Shown here: positions 1-11,082 of the stretch, piece after piece
Numbering within the stretch: the first letter of the stretch is position 1
Layout: each line of letters opens with the position of its first letter
DNA from: Schaalia odontolytica
GTDB lineage: Bacteria; Actinomycetota; Actinomycetes; Actinomycetales; Actinomycetaceae
Direction: 5' to 3'
Assembly: GCF_024584435.1 (NCBI RefSeq)
Contig: NZ_CP102197.1
Coordinates: 868,001 to 932,000 of the forward strand
Length of the DNA stretch: 64,000 nt
Made by a program: the position numbers and the translations under genes
Notes under the pieces: generated by a model
Seen by the model: the letters and a program-made list of their open reading frames with translations, nothing else
Told to the model about the DNA's origin: nothing
The model's database searches: none

Positions 1-137
1 ACCGCGTCAGGGCATGCCTTAGGTGCCGCGTACGCGGCCTCGCCGGGCGTTATCAGTTGGCTGAGACCAAAGAAACTCAGAGCCAACGCAAGTGTGGCAA
101 GAAGTGCGCCCAGGTGGCGCCGCTTCAGAGCAGTCAT
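1..137 (-). CDS. Secreted protein, N-terminal part only (cut by window edge)
   Basis: Only the first 45 codons are present; the gene continues beyond the left edge. The ATG at 137 follows an AGGAG Shine-Dalgarno sequence about 5 nt upstream. The peptide starts MTALKRRHLG, then has a hydrophobic stretch (about residues 10-27) and an AYA-AP site near residue 38, which is a classical Sec signal peptide with signal peptidase I cleavage. There is no lipobox cysteine at the cleavage site. A good promoter lies at 188-217. The mature domain is outside the window, so no function can be given. Confidence 0.75.
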   Translation of the reverse strand, partial: MTALKRRHLGALLATLALALSFFGLSQLITPGEAAYAAPKACPDA

Positions 138-187
138 GGATTACTCCTGTCAATAGGATGTGCGACAGCGTCGCTTCACACCGTGCC

Positions 188-217
188 AGTCTATGCCAAC
201 CCCTGCAACGTGGTCAA
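188..217 (-). promoter_or_regulatory. Sigma-70-type promoter of the secreted protein gene
   Basis: On the minus strand TTGACC (217-212) and TAGACT (193-188) are separated by 18 nt. This would start transcription near 181 and give a leader of about 44 nt before the ATG at 137. Confidence 0.55.
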
Positions 218-533
218 CAATCAGAGAAAGGGGTCTCTCACAGGCTGCGCACATGGGATGCGACAAGGATGTCGAAAGGCGCTATAGCTGGACTTGCTCA
301 TTTACTGTCATGTTTTGCGCTCTGTCCGCTCCCGCCCCATCATGGGGCGACGCGAGCACGCATGACGACAAGCGTCAGGATTCGACACGTCACCAATGAC
401 AAGGACGCACAGAGGTCTTGTCACAGAATTTCAAGGAGGCACCCGGGACCCCATCCGCACCATTGCACGGCAGCACAGAGGGACGAAGCAACCCCGTCCG
501 ACATCGTCGCAGCGGTCAAACGGCAATGCAAAG
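218..533. other. Intergenic stretch without a supportable gene
   Basis: No reading frame here looks like protein on either strand, and the base composition is less GC-rich than the surroundings. The only structure seen is a short palindrome near 333-349 (GCCCCAT/ATGGGGC type), which could be a weak hairpin. Confidence 0.5.
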
Positions 534-559
534 AAGCCGGATCCATAAGGATCCGGCTT
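534..559 (-). terminator. Rho-independent terminator of the tRNA operon
   Basis: There is a perfect 11-bp inverted repeat (534-544 and 549-559) with a 4-nt ATAA loop. The stem ends in CTT and the minus-strand transcript continues with a T. It lies 3 nt beyond the encoded CCA of the last tRNA. Confidence 0.75.
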
Positions 560-562
560 GCG

Positions 563-637
563 TGGTGGGCGATACTGGGATCGAACCAGTGACCTCTTCC
601 GTGTGAAGGAAGCGCGCTACCCCTGCGCCAATCGCCC
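563..637 (-). tRNA. tRNA-Val (anticodon CAC)
   Basis: It folds as a normal cloverleaf: 7-bp acceptor stem GGGCGAT/ATCGCCC, anticodon stem CTTCC/GGAAG, loop TTCACAC (anticodon CAC), and T-arm with GTTCGATCC. CCA is encoded at 565-563, unlike in the other four tRNAs here. It reads GUG codons and is last in the operon. Confidence 0.93.
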
Positions 638-638
638 G

Positions 639-709
639 AGGTGGGTACGGGATTCGAACCCGTGTATACGGCTTTGCAGGCCGCTGCCTCGCCTCTCGGC
701 CAACCCACC
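639..709 (-). tRNA. tRNA-Cys (anticodon GCA)
   Basis: Acceptor stem GGTGGGT/ACCCACC, anticodon loop containing TGCAAAG (anticodon GCA), T-loop GTTCGAATC, discriminator T. CCA is not encoded. At 71 nt it has the compact D-arm usual for actinobacterial tRNA-Cys. Confidence 0.93.
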
Positions 710-743
710 ACGCCCAATGGGATCGTGAGGATTCCCGATTGAG

Positions 744-816
744 AGCGGATGACGGGACTCGAACCCGCGACCCTCACCTTGGCAAGGTGATGCTCTACCA
801 ACTGAGCCACATCCGC
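744..816 (-). tRNA. tRNA-Gly (anticodon GCC), copy 1
   Basis: Acceptor stem GCGGATG/CATCCGC, anticodon loop TTGCCAA (anticodon GCC), T-loop GTTCGAGTC. CCA is not encoded. By eye it is identical over its full length to the copy at 945-1017. Confidence 0.93.
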
Positions 817-871
817 GTGAACCGCTTGTGCGGCCGGGCACTGCCCGCCAATCCTGTGACCAGGATGACCG

Positions 872-943
872 TGGGCGATACTGGGATCGAACCAGTGACC
901 TCTTCCGTGTCAGGGAAGCGCGCTCCCGCTGCGCCAATCGCCC
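872..943 (-). tRNA. tRNA-Val (anticodon GAC)
   Basis: It has the same acceptor, T-arm and anticodon stem as the tRNA-Val at 563-637, but the anticodon loop is CTGACAC (anticodon GAC) and the D-loop differs. CCA is not encoded. The close similarity suggests the two valine tRNAs arose by duplication. Confidence 0.93.
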
Positions 944-944
944 G

Positions 945-1017
945 AGCGGATGACGGGACTCGAACCCGCGACCCTCACCTTGGCAAGGTGATGCTCTACC
1001 AACTGAGCCACATCCGC
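945..1017 (-). tRNA. tRNA-Gly (anticodon GCC), copy 2
   Basis: This is an identical second copy of the tRNA-Gly at 744-816 and the first gene of the five-tRNA operon. It lies one base from tRNA-Val(GAC), so the transcript must be cut apart by tRNA-processing nucleases. Confidence 0.93.
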
Positions 1018-1055
1018 GTTTCTCAGAACGCCACGCGTTCTTCGCAACGGGTAAA

Positions 1056-1085
1056 ACCTTAACAGACCTCCCCCCAGGAACGCAA
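1056..1085 (-). promoter_or_regulatory. Probable promoter of the tRNA operon
   Basis: On the minus strand TTGCGT (1085-1080) and TAAGGT (1061-1056) are separated by 18 nt. They lie about 40 nt upstream of the first tRNA. Confidence 0.4.
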
Positions 1086-1169
1086 AACCAACATGCAGTT
1101 ATCCAAGTCACAGACATTGCTCGGGAACATTCCTGCCGACAGCCACGCTTTCGTGCCACTCTTACATCT

Positions 1170-3281
<2,112 letters not shown>

Positions 3282-3386
3282 CTTCGCACCCCCAATCGAC
3301 GCAGCGGTTTTCCCGACACGCGTACCGACTACTTATCGAGATGATGATCGGCGGCGCGTCTGGACCCGAAGCCGTGATGACACCCG

Positions 3387-3392
3387 TACGAT
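3387..3392 (+). promoter_or_regulatory. -10 box for leaderless transcription of the DUF3000 gene
   Basis: TACGAT lies 7 nt before the GTG start at 3400 and no Shine-Dalgarno sequence precedes that GTG. Transcription starting about 7 nt downstream of the hexamer would put the start codon at the 5' end. No convincing -35 is seen. Confidence 0.45.
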
Positions 3393-3399
3393 TTGAATT

Positions 3400-3954
3400 G
3401 TGAACGAAAACGCGGTGCCCGAGGAGTTTGTACGGGCTCTGCTGTCCCTGCGACAGGCCGACCACCTGCCGCACATACTCCTCGAGGAGGTTTCCCCACC
3501 TCGACGTCTCGCGCCCTTCACGGCGGCACTCGCGATGCGGACGACAGACGAGGATGACGCGGGACAGCCCCTGTCGACTGGTCGGATGGTGATCCTGCAT
3601 GATCCGGTGGGGCAGATTGGTTGGAACGGCACGTTCCGTGTCGTGAGCCAGCTGCGCGCCCAGATCGACGCGGACATGATGGGAGATCCCCTGCTCGCGG
3701 AGGGCGTGTGGGGATGGACCCTCGACTGCTTGCACGTCGCCGGCGCGGGGCTCCATGACCTGACCGGTACCGTCACGCGAGAGATGAGCGAGACCTTCGG
3801 CGGCCTCGAGTTGCGGGGCTCCTCCCTCTTTGTTGACGTGCGCGCCTCGTGGACTCCCAACAGCGAGCACCTTGGCGAGCACCTATCCGGATGGGCCGAC
3901 GTGATGCGCCGGACGGCCGGCATCGTTCCCGCCCGTCATCTTGAAGGAGTCTGA
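3400..3954 (+). CDS. DUF3000 family protein
   Basis: This 184 aa cytoplasmic protein has no signal peptide or membrane segment and matches the actinobacterial DUF3000 family as I remember it (short N-terminal helix, then a conserved core with GVWGWTLDCL). The function is unknown. It sits directly upstream of ribonuclease D: its stop (TGA 3952-3954) abuts the GTG of rnd, and its last codons carry the GAAGGAG Shine-Dalgarno for rnd. This pairing is conserved in mycobacteria, which suggests a linked role in RNA metabolism, though that is inference. The GTG start at 3400 is probably leaderless. Confidence 0.8.
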   Translation: MNENAVPEEFVRALLSLRQADHLPHILLEEVSPPRRLAPFTAALAMRTTDEDDAGQPLSTGRMVILHDPVGQIGWNGTFRVVSQLRAQIDADMMGDPLLAEGVWGWTLDCLHVAGAGLHDLTGTVTREMSETFGGLELRGSSLFVDVRASWTPNSEHLGEHLSGWADVMRRTAGIVPARHLEGV

Positions 3955-5199
3955 GTGCGAGTCAACAATGGCGGCCGCCTGCCGGTCGGCGACACGGATG
4001 ATCCCGAAGTCATCGCACAGCCACGCGGGGGCACCCCCGCCATCGTCGATACTCCCTCCGGCCTGGACGACGCGGCGAAAGCGCTTGCACTCGGGCGGGC
4101 ACCGGTCGCGCTCGATGTCGAGCGCGCGCAGGGTTTTCGCTATGGCTCCGACCCCTACCTGGTGCAAATACGCCGTGAGGACGTCGGCACGTTCCTGATC
4201 GACACGCACGCCCTGCCCGATCTGTCGGCCCTCGCGCCGGGGGTCGACGATGTCTGGCTCCTGCACGACTGCCTGCAGGATCTGCCGAACCTGCGCCAGG
4301 TCGGGTTGGTTCCCTCCTCGCTGTTTGACACCGAGATTGCCGCACGCCTGGTGGGCTTGGAGCGCTTCGGCTTGGCTGCGGTCGCCGAGCAGGTGCTGGG
4401 CCTGGGCCTGGTCAAGGATCACCAGGCGTCTGATTGGTCGCTGCGTCCCCTCCCTCCCGAATGGCTGCGCTACGCGGCGTTGGACGTGGAGCTGCTGACG
4501 GAGCTGTACTACCGCCTGTCCAAGAGGCTCGATCAGATGGGTCGCTGGGAGTGGGCGCAGCAGGAGTTCAGCCACGCCCTCTCGGTCCGCCCCTCCCCCG
4601 CCAAGCCGGATCGCTGGCGCTCGCTGCCGGGAGCGGGCAAGGTCCGTAGCCGCCGGGGACTCGCGGTCCTTCAGGCGCTGTGGGAAACCCGCGAGGAAAT
4701 TGCCCGACGCGTCGACATCTCCCCGGGTCGCTTGGTGCGCAACGCCGCCCTCGTGCGCGCGGCATCCGCGCCGCCCAGGAATCGGCGCGCGCTCATGAGT
4801 ATCAACGAGTTCCGCTCCCCTTTCGCTCGCCAGTTCGAAGACGAGTGGATGCGCGCCCTGGCACGCGTCAGGGCGATGACCGAGGACGAGCTTCCACCCG
4901 CCCGCCGGCCCGTCCAACCGGGTTCGATTCCCGAGCCCCGTCAGTGGAATCGAATCGACGAGGCGGCGGCCGCGCGGCTGGGTACGGTGCGCGCCGCGGT
5001 GGCGTCGGTCGCCTCGCAACTGGGGCTGGCCCCCGAAGTGGTCCTCGCACCTCAGGTGCAGCGCTACCTGGCGTGGGCGCCCCTCGATCCCTCCCGTCCC
5101 TCCGGGGACGAAGTCGAGGAACGCATGGTGAACCGGGGCGCGAGAGACTGGCAGATCGACCTGACTCTCGACCCGATCTGCGACGCTCTCGGCGTCTGA
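3955..5199 (+). CDS. rnd: Ribonuclease D (3'-5' exonuclease, HRDC domain)
   Basis: This is a DEDD-superfamily 3'-5' exoribonuclease acting in maturation or turnover of tRNA and other stable RNA. Residues about 45-200 form the exonuclease domain: ALDVER (D-x-E of Exo I), WLLHDCLQDL (Exo II Asp), and YAALDVELL (Exo III Y...D). An HRDC-like helical region follows at about 220-300, then an Arg/Pro-rich C-terminal part of about 100 aa. The GTG at 3955 directly follows the DUF3000 stop, with GAAGGAG 7-10 nt upstream. It converges on dxs, with only 9 nt between the two stops. Confidence 0.88.
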   Translation: MRVNNGGRLPVGDTDDPEVIAQPRGGTPAIVDTPSGLDDAAKALALGRAPVALDVERAQGFRYGSDPYLVQIRREDVGTFLIDTHALPDLSALAPGVDDVWLLHDCLQDLPNLRQVGLVPSSLFDTEIAARLVGLERFGLAAVAEQVLGLGLVKDHQASDWSLRPLPPEWLRYAALDVELLTELYYRLSKRLDQMGRWEWAQQEFSHALSVRPSPAKPDRWRSLPGAGKVRSRRGLAVLQALWETREEIARRVDISPGRLVRNAALVRAASAPPRNRRALMSINEFRSPFARQFEDEWMRALARVRAMTEDELPPARRPVQPGSIPEPRQWNRIDEAAAARLGTVRAAVASVASQLGLAPEVVLAPQVQRYLAWAPLDPSRPSGDEVEERMVNRGARDWQIDLTLDPICDALGV

Positions 5200-5208
5200 G
5201 TCGCTCCC

Positions 5209-7116
5209 CTAGCAGCGCGCGAGACGTTCGACCTGCGCTCGGACCGCGGCCTCGATACCGTCCGCGTCGTATCCGAAGTCCTTGATCATCTCGGAGCGGT
5301 CCCCGTGCTCGGGAAGAACCTGGGGAACTCCCAGGCATCGAACGGGAATGCCGGCGTCGAAGAGGCTGTCCCTGAGGGCCCAACCGAAGCCCCCCTGAAC
5401 GATCCCGTCCTCAACCGCGATGACGGCGTCGAAGCCGAGCGCGAGCGAGGCCAGATCCGGGCTGATGGGAACCAGCCACCGGGGATCGACCACGGTGACG
5501 GATATGCCATCGTCGATAAGTCGACGTGCAGCGGTGATCGCGTCGGGCACGCACGCCCCCGTGCCGACGATGAGCACGCGGGCACGGCAGGGCGCCACCT
5601 CCTCGTCGAGGAGCACGTCGACGTCGCCCACTCGCCGCAACGCGGGCATCGGTTCGGGCAGAGCCCCCTTCCTGTAGCGCAGGACGGTGGGTGCATCGTC
5701 CACGCTGATTGCCTCACGCAGCTCCTCGCGCAAGGTGTCCTCGTCTCTGGGGGCGGCCAGGCGCAGGCCGGGGATCAGCGAACACATGGCGATGTCCCAC
5801 ACGCCGTTGTGGGATGCCCCGTCGGATCCGGTGATTCCCGCGCGATCGAGGATAAAGGTGACGCCGGCGCGATGGAGCGCAACGTCCATGAGGAGCTGAT
5901 CGAACCCTCGGTTCAAGAACGTGGCGTAGAGCGCAACAACGGGGTGCGCCCCTTCATAGGCCATGCCGGCGGCCGACGTCACCGCTTCGGCCTCGGCAAT
6001 GCCGACGTCTATCACGCGACCGGGGAACGCCTCATGCATGGGTCCAAGCCCCACCGGCTGCATCATCGCGGCCGTGATGCCCACGATGTCCTCGCGCGTG
6101 GCGGCCAGGGAGCGAATCTCGTCGGCAAAGACGCTCGTGAAGCCAAAGCGTTCGGGAGCGACGGGCAGTCCGGTCTCGGGGTGGATGGGGCCGACCGCGT
6201 GGAAGCGGTCCGCGATGTTCTCCTCGGCGGGCGTGTAGCCGCGTCCCTTCTCGGTGATCACGTGCACGAGGACGGGCTGGTCGAGGGAACGCGCGCGCCT
6301 CAGCGCGGTCTCGACCGCCGCGATGTCGTGGCCATTGACGGGGCCCACGTACTTCAGGCCGAGGTCCTCGAACATGACCTGGGGGTTGAGAGCGTCCTTG
6401 ATTCCCGTCTTCAGGCCGTGGAGAGCGTCGTAGGCGGCGCGCCCCGGAATGCCCTTGCTGAGAAGATGCTGCTTCCCCCACGCGAGGGCACGCTCGTAGC
6501 CCGCGGACGTGCGCAGGGCATCCAGGTGAGTGGCCAGGCCTCCGATCGTGGGGGCGTAGGAGCGACCGTTGTCGTTGATAATGATCGCGATGCGCCGGTT
6601 CTTCGAGGTCGCGATGTTGTTGAGGGCCTCCCAGGCCATTCCGCCGGTCAGCGCGCCGTCTCCGATGACGGCGACCGTCCACGTGCGATCCCCGCGCCGA
6701 TGCTTCTCCCGCGAGATCCCATCGACCCACGCCAGCGACGACGACGCGTGAGAGGATTCGACGACGTCGTGCTCAGACTCGGAGCGAGACGGGTAACCCG
6801 ACAGGCCGCCCGGGCAACGCAGCGAGGAAAAATCTTGGCGTCCCGTCAGGAGCTTGTGCACGTATGCCTGATGGCCCGTGTCGAACACGATCGTGTCCTG
6901 CGGCGAACGGAAGACGCGGTGCATACCGATCGTGAGTTCAACCACTCCAAGGTTGGGTCCCAGGTGCCCTCCGGTACGAGAGACGTTATCGATCAGGAAC
7001 TCCCGAATCTGGCGCGCCAGCTCATCCAGCTGTCCGGGATCGAGGCGGCGCAGCTCCCGCGGTGCGGTGCAGCGCGACAACAGGTCGCGAGACTCTTGTG
7101 CTCCAGACATGAGCAC
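5209..7116 (-). CDS. dxs: 1-deoxy-D-xylulose-5-phosphate synthase
   Basis: This thiamine-diphosphate enzyme condenses pyruvate and glyceraldehyde 3-phosphate into DXP, the first step of the MEP isoprenoid pathway. The 635 aa length is normal. Visible motifs: DTGHQAYVHK near residue 80, the ThDP/Mg motif GDGALTGG with downstream NN near 150-180, GHDIAAVE, and the transketolase C-terminal domain (TVVDPRWLVP). The ATG at 7116 and a second one two codons in (7110) are both possible starts. Its position beside DUF3000-rnd matches dxs1 next to Rv2680-Rv2681 in mycobacteria, as I remember it. Confidence 0.95.
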   Translation of the reverse strand: MLMSGAQESRDLLSRCTAPRELRRLDPGQLDELARQIREFLIDNVSRTGGHLGPNLGVVELTIGMHRVFRSPQDTIVFDTGHQAYVHKLLTGRQDFSSLRCPGGLSGYPSRSESEHDVVESSHASSSLAWVDGISREKHRRGDRTWTVAVIGDGALTGGMAWEALNNIATSKNRRIAIIINDNGRSYAPTIGGLATHLDALRTSAGYERALAWGKQHLLSKGIPGRAAYDALHGLKTGIKDALNPQVMFEDLGLKYVGPVNGHDIAAVETALRRARSLDQPVLVHVITEKGRGYTPAEENIADRFHAVGPIHPETGLPVAPERFGFTSVFADEIRSLAATREDIVGITAAMMQPVGLGPMHEAFPGRVIDVGIAEAEAVTSAAGMAYEGAHPVVALYATFLNRGFDQLLMDVALHRAGVTFILDRAGITGSDGASHNGVWDIAMCSLIPGLRLAAPRDEDTLREELREAISVDDAPTVLRYRKGALPEPMPALRRVGDVDVLLDEEVAPCRARVLIVGTGACVPDAITAARRLIDDGISVTVVDPRWLVPISPDLASLALGFDAVIAVEDGIVQGGFGWALRDSLFDAGIPVRCLGVPQVLPEHGDRSEMIKDFGYDADGIEAAVRAQVERLARC

Positions 7117-7242
7117 CAGTGTAGTTCCCTCCGCGTCTCATCTACGCGTCAAAGCGGGATCCTCTCCCGTGGGATCCGCGCAGGCGGGAGACGCGAGCAC
7201 TAAGATGGGAACGTAGGCTCGCCATACGCTCAAGGAGGCACT

Positions 7243-9243
7243 ATGTCCGTCACCGTCGCTCCTCACGGCATTTGGAAGTCCCCCATTACGGGTGATTCCT
7301 TCACTGCGCGTTCGGTCACCCTCTCCCAGGTCCGGGTTGATGGACCGGACACCTACTGGGTGGAGGGTCATCCCCTGGAGGGAGGCCGTGGCACGCTGCT
7401 GCGGCGGCGCGGGACAGGCGAGACGGGCGAGGTTCTGCCCCTCATTGACGGGGTTCGCCTGCCCGACGTGGGCACGCGCGTGCACGAGTACGGCGGCAAG
7501 GCATACGCCGTCCACCACGGGGTCATCGTCTTCTCCGACCGCACCGACGGTCGCGTCTACGCCTACGACACCTCCGACCCGCGCCGAGGGGTGCGCCCCC
7601 TGACGACCCTGTCGAAGGTCCGCTACGGTGACTTCTGGATCGCGGACGTACGTGACCTCGTGTACGCGGTCGCCGAGGACCACTCGGGGCCGGGCGAACC
7701 CGTCAACTCCATCGTCGCGATCCCCCTGGACGGCTCCGCAGCGCGTGACGACAGTGCCATCATCCCCGTTTTTGGCGGGACGGACTTCGCTCAGGCACCC
7801 GTCGTGTCCCCCGACGGGACAAAGCTCGCGTGGATCTCGTGGAACCATCCGAACATGCCATGGACGTCCTCGCAGCTGCGGGTTGCCTCGCTGACCTTTG
7901 AGGGGCGGATCGACCGCGAGGTCGTCCTCGTCGATCAGCCGGGCGTGTGCGTCTACGAGCCGCGGTGGACGCTGGACGGGGACCTCATCCACGTTGACGA
8001 TTCCTCCTCCTGGGCCAACCTGTACCGCACCCAGGGTTTTGTCTGGAACGAAGGGGAGGATCCCAACGCCTGGACGACGCGGCTACGCACCCGCTCCCTG
8101 CATCCGGGGCGCAGAGCTTTCTCCCACCCCCACTGGCAGCTGGGCCTGCACTCCTACGACAACTACGACAACGACCTTCTCGTCTGCTCCTGGGTCGAGG
8201 ACCAGGAGTGGCATATCGGCACCGTGCGCGTCGACAACGGCATGGCCGAGGAGTGGGCAACCGGTTGGTGGCCGATCGGCAACGTCGCAGCGGCCGACGG
8301 TCGCGTCGTGTTCCTAGCGGACTCCGCCACGCACACGCCCGCGATCATCGAGGTCTCGCGCGGCAAGACAAAGGTTCTGCGCCCCTCCTCCGAGGCGGAA
8401 GTGCCCGCTGCCCTCATCTCGACGGCGCAGATGCTCACGTGGAAGACCTCCGACGGCGAGGAATCGCACGGCCTCTACTACGCGCCCGTCAACCCCGACT
8501 TCCGGGCACCGGACGGGGAGCTTCCTCCCCTGATCGTCAACGTGCACGGCGGGCCGACCAGCGCCAGCCGACCCGGCCTGTCGGTTCCCTTCCAGTATTG
8601 GACGAGCCGCGGCTTCGCTGTCCTCGACGTCAACTTCCGGGGATCGACGTCCTTTGGCCGCGCCTACCGTCAGAAGCTCAACGGCCAGTGGGGCGTCATG
8701 GACGTCCAGGACTGCGTTGACGGCGCCCAGTACCTGATCGACCTGGGGTACGTCGATCCGAAGAGGATTGCCATTCGTGGCAGCTCCTCCGGTGGTTTCA
8801 CGGCGCTCAATGCCCTGGCTTCCTCGGATGTTTTCACCGCGGGCGCCTCCTTCTACGGAATTGCCGACCTGGTGAAGCTGGCGCAGAGCAGCCACAAGTT
8901 CGAGTCGCACTACGATCAACTGCTGATCGGATCGGACGATGTGTCGGACCCGGTGTGGGCCCAGCGTTCCCCGATCAACCGTGTCGATCAGATCCACGCT
9001 CCTCTGCTGCTCCTTCACGGTGGCGAGGACCCCGTCGTGCCCGCCGCTCAGGCGGAGGAGATGTACGAGGCTCTGCGGGCAGGCGGTAACGCGGTGGCGC
9101 TCAAGCTCTACCAGGGTGAGGGGCACGGATTCCGTTCCGCCGTCAACATCAAGGACGCATGGCAGACCGAGCTCTCGTTCTACCGCACCGTGTGGGGCAT
9201 CGCCACCGACGCCCCCATCCACGTCGAGATCGCGAACCTGTGA
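7243..9243 (+). CDS. S9 family peptidase (dipeptidyl-aminopeptidase/acylaminoacyl-peptidase type)
   Basis: This cytoplasmic serine peptidase would cleave short peptides. The N-terminal ~400 residues form a beta-propeller. The C-terminal alpha/beta-hydrolase domain carries VHGGPT (oxyanion region), the nucleophile elbow RGSSSGGF (Ser about 514), the Asp in GGEDPVVP and the His in GEGHGF. At 666 aa it fits the S9C group. AAGGAGG lies 6 nt before the ATG. There is no signal peptide. The stop overlaps the probable GTG start of the ClC gene, so the two may be co-transcribed despite having no obvious shared function. Confidence 0.9.
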   Translation: MSVTVAPHGIWKSPITGDSFTARSVTLSQVRVDGPDTYWVEGHPLEGGRGTLLRRRGTGETGEVLPLIDGVRLPDVGTRVHEYGGKAYAVHHGVIVFSDRTDGRVYAYDTSDPRRGVRPLTTLSKVRYGDFWIADVRDLVYAVAEDHSGPGEPVNSIVAIPLDGSAARDDSAIIPVFGGTDFAQAPVVSPDGTKLAWISWNHPNMPWTSSQLRVASLTFEGRIDREVVLVDQPGVCVYEPRWTLDGDLIHVDDSSSWANLYRTQGFVWNEGEDPNAWTTRLRTRSLHPGRRAFSHPHWQLGLHSYDNYDNDLLVCSWVEDQEWHIGTVRVDNGMAEEWATGWWPIGNVAAADGRVVFLADSATHTPAIIEVSRGKTKVLRPSSEAEVPAALISTAQMLTWKTSDGEESHGLYYAPVNPDFRAPDGELPPLIVNVHGGPTSASRPGLSVPFQYWTSRGFAVLDVNFRGSTSFGRAYRQKLNGQWGVMDVQDCVDGAQYLIDLGYVDPKRIAIRGSSSGGFTALNALASSDVFTAGASFYGIADLVKLAQSSHKFESHYDQLLIGSDDVSDPVWAQRSPINRVDQIHAPLLLLHGGEDPVVPAAQAEEMYEALRAGGNAVALKLYQGEGHGFRSAVNIKDAWQTELSFYRTVWGIATDAPIHVEIANL

Positions 9244-11075
9244 CGCGGCGTCCTCAATCCCCGCAGCCCGGTCGGTCGGCTGCGGGGATTCGCGTGAGGG
9301 TCGGCCACACGGTCGCCGCGCACCGATCCCTGCTCGGCATTGCTGCGGCCGTGGTGGGCGCCGTCGTCGGCGCCGCGGCGGTCCTGTTTAACTTTGCGAT
9401 TCGAGCGTGGACGTGGGTATCCACGGGCTTCACCGAGTACACGACCCACATCGGGTCGCCGCACGGGGTCTGGGGATGGGCTCCCTGGCTCTTCCTCCTC
9501 CTCTCCCCCGCGCTGGCCGGAGCGGTCTACGGTCCGCTCATTCAGCGTTTCGCCCCCAGCGCGAAGGGCCACGGCATTCCGGAGGTCATGCTCGCGGTGC
9601 GCCGCAAGGGCGGACGCATTCCCGGGCGTGTCGCGGTCGTGAAGATCGTGTCCTCGGCGCTGACGATCGGATCGGGTGGCTCCGCTGGGCGCGAGGGGCC
9701 CATCGTGCAGGTGGGGGCATCGCTGGGATCAACGATCGCCTCGTGGCTCGGGATGCCGGTCTCCCGAGTGGTGTTGCTTGCCTCGTGCGGGTCGGCGGCC
9801 GGCATCGCGGCCACCTTTCACGCGCCGCTGGCCGGCGCGGTGTTTGCGCTTGAGGTGATTCTCACGGAGTTCACGGCGGAGACCTTCGGTTTCGTCGTTC
9901 TCTCGGCGGTCAGCTCCTCGATGGTTGCCCGCATCCTTCAGGGCGATGAGATGGTGGTGCGCGTCGCGAGTGACCTGTCTTTCGCCTCTCAGACGGACAT
10001 GTGGTGGGTGGCGCTGCTGGGACTCGTCGCGGGCATGTGCGGACTGGGATTCTCCAAGCTCCTCTACGCGTGCGAGGACGCGATCGACTGGCTGTGGGCG
10101 CGCACGCGCCTGCCGCAGTGGGCGCGCCCGGCGGTCCTCGGCCTCGTGCTCGGCGCGGGCCTGGTCGCGTTCCCGTACATGTTCGGGTCGGGTTATCCGC
10201 TGGAGGAGGATGCCATCGCGGGCAACTTCTCGGTTGCCTTCCTGCTGGCCCTGATGCTCGGGCGCGCCCTGTACACCGCCTTCACGATCGGAATGGGCGG
10301 GTCGGGCGGAGTCTTCGCGCCCACTCTCTTCATCGGAGCGATGGCGGGCGCAGCCTTCGGGGACGTCGTCTCCCCGCTGTCCGCTTCGCCCGTCGGTGTC
10401 TTCGCGGTGGTGGGCATGGGTGCCGCATTTGCGGGTGCGGCCCGCGCCCCCATGACGGCCGTTCTCATCATCGTGGAGATGACGGGGCAATTCTCCCTCA
10501 TCCTGCCGATGATGTTGGCGGTCGTCATCGCCACGGGAGCCTCGCGTTTCCTGACCCGCGCGACCATCTACACCGAGAAGCTGCGTCGGCGCGGGGACGT
10601 GTTGGACGACCCGGTGGAGGGAACTCTCCTGGGCACGCGGGTGGCCTCGCAGTGGATGACGCACGCCCCCGAGGTTCTCGCCGCCTCCGCCTCGGTTGCC
10701 TCGGCCCTGTCGGCGCTGCGCCGCACGAAGGAGAGCGCGCTGCCGGTGGTCGACGGCGGTCGCTTCGTTGGCTTGGTGTCCTCACTGCGTCTGGCCGAAC
10801 TCACCCAGGAGGGTGGTTCGCTCGACTCCCCGCTCTCCGATCTTCCCCTCATTGACGAGGCGGTGCCCGACGGCGCTCCCCCCACCAAGGTCCTTGAGGC
10901 GCTGCGGCGCACGGGCCTGCAGGCCCTGCCCGTCCTGGACAATCAACGCCGCGTCGTTGGCTGGGTCTCCGAGCGTGACCTGGTGGATCGCATGTACCGC
11001 GACCAGCGCCGCGCGATCGCGGCCCGCACGCAGACCTCATGGGGGTCGCGCCTGAAGGAGCGCCGGGCGAGGTGA
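9240..11075 (+). CDS. ClC-family chloride channel/transporter with CBS domains
   Basis: This is a membrane chloride/proton antiporter or channel. About ten hydrophobic helices span residues 20-440. Signature motifs are GSGGSAGREGP (near 145, with the gating Glu) and GGSGGVFAP (near 355). Two CBS domains (about 470-600) form a cytosolic regulatory tail. The GTG at 9240 overlaps the upstream stop (GTGA) and gives 611 aa; a GTG at 9294 would give a protein 18 residues shorter. The hydrophobic core begins after both, so the start is uncertain. The gating Glu is consistent with transporter-type gating, but transporter versus channel cannot be settled by eye. Confidence 0.88.
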   Translation: MTRRPQSPQPGRSAAGIRVRVGHTVAAHRSLLGIAAAVVGAVVGAAAVLFNFAIRAWTWVSTGFTEYTTHIGSPHGVWGWAPWLFLLLSPALAGAVYGPLIQRFAPSAKGHGIPEVMLAVRRKGGRIPGRVAVVKIVSSALTIGSGGSAGREGPIVQVGASLGSTIASWLGMPVSRVVLLASCGSAAGIAATFHAPLAGAVFALEVILTEFTAETFGFVVLSAVSSSMVARILQGDEMVVRVASDLSFASQTDMWWVALLGLVAGMCGLGFSKLLYACEDAIDWLWARTRLPQWARPAVLGLVLGAGLVAFPYMFGSGYPLEEDAIAGNFSVAFLLALMLGRALYTAFTIGMGGSGGVFAPTLFIGAMAGAAFGDVVSPLSASPVGVFAVVGMGAAFAGAARAPMTAVLIIVEMTGQFSLILPMMLAVVIATGASRFLTRATIYTEKLRRRGDVLDDPVEGTLLGTRVASQWMTHAPEVLAASASVASALSALRRTKESALPVVDGGRFVGLVSSLRLAELTQEGGSLDSPLSDLPLIDEAVPDGAPPTKVLEALRRTGLQALPVLDNQRRVVGWVSERDLVDRMYRDQRRAIAARTQTSWGSRLKERRAR

Positions 11076-11082
11076 GGAGTGC

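Noticed and set aside
5305..7203. A 632-codon plus-strand open frame opposite dxs
   Set aside because: Antisense shadow of dxs; low-complexity Arg/Gly/Asp-rich and without start signals.
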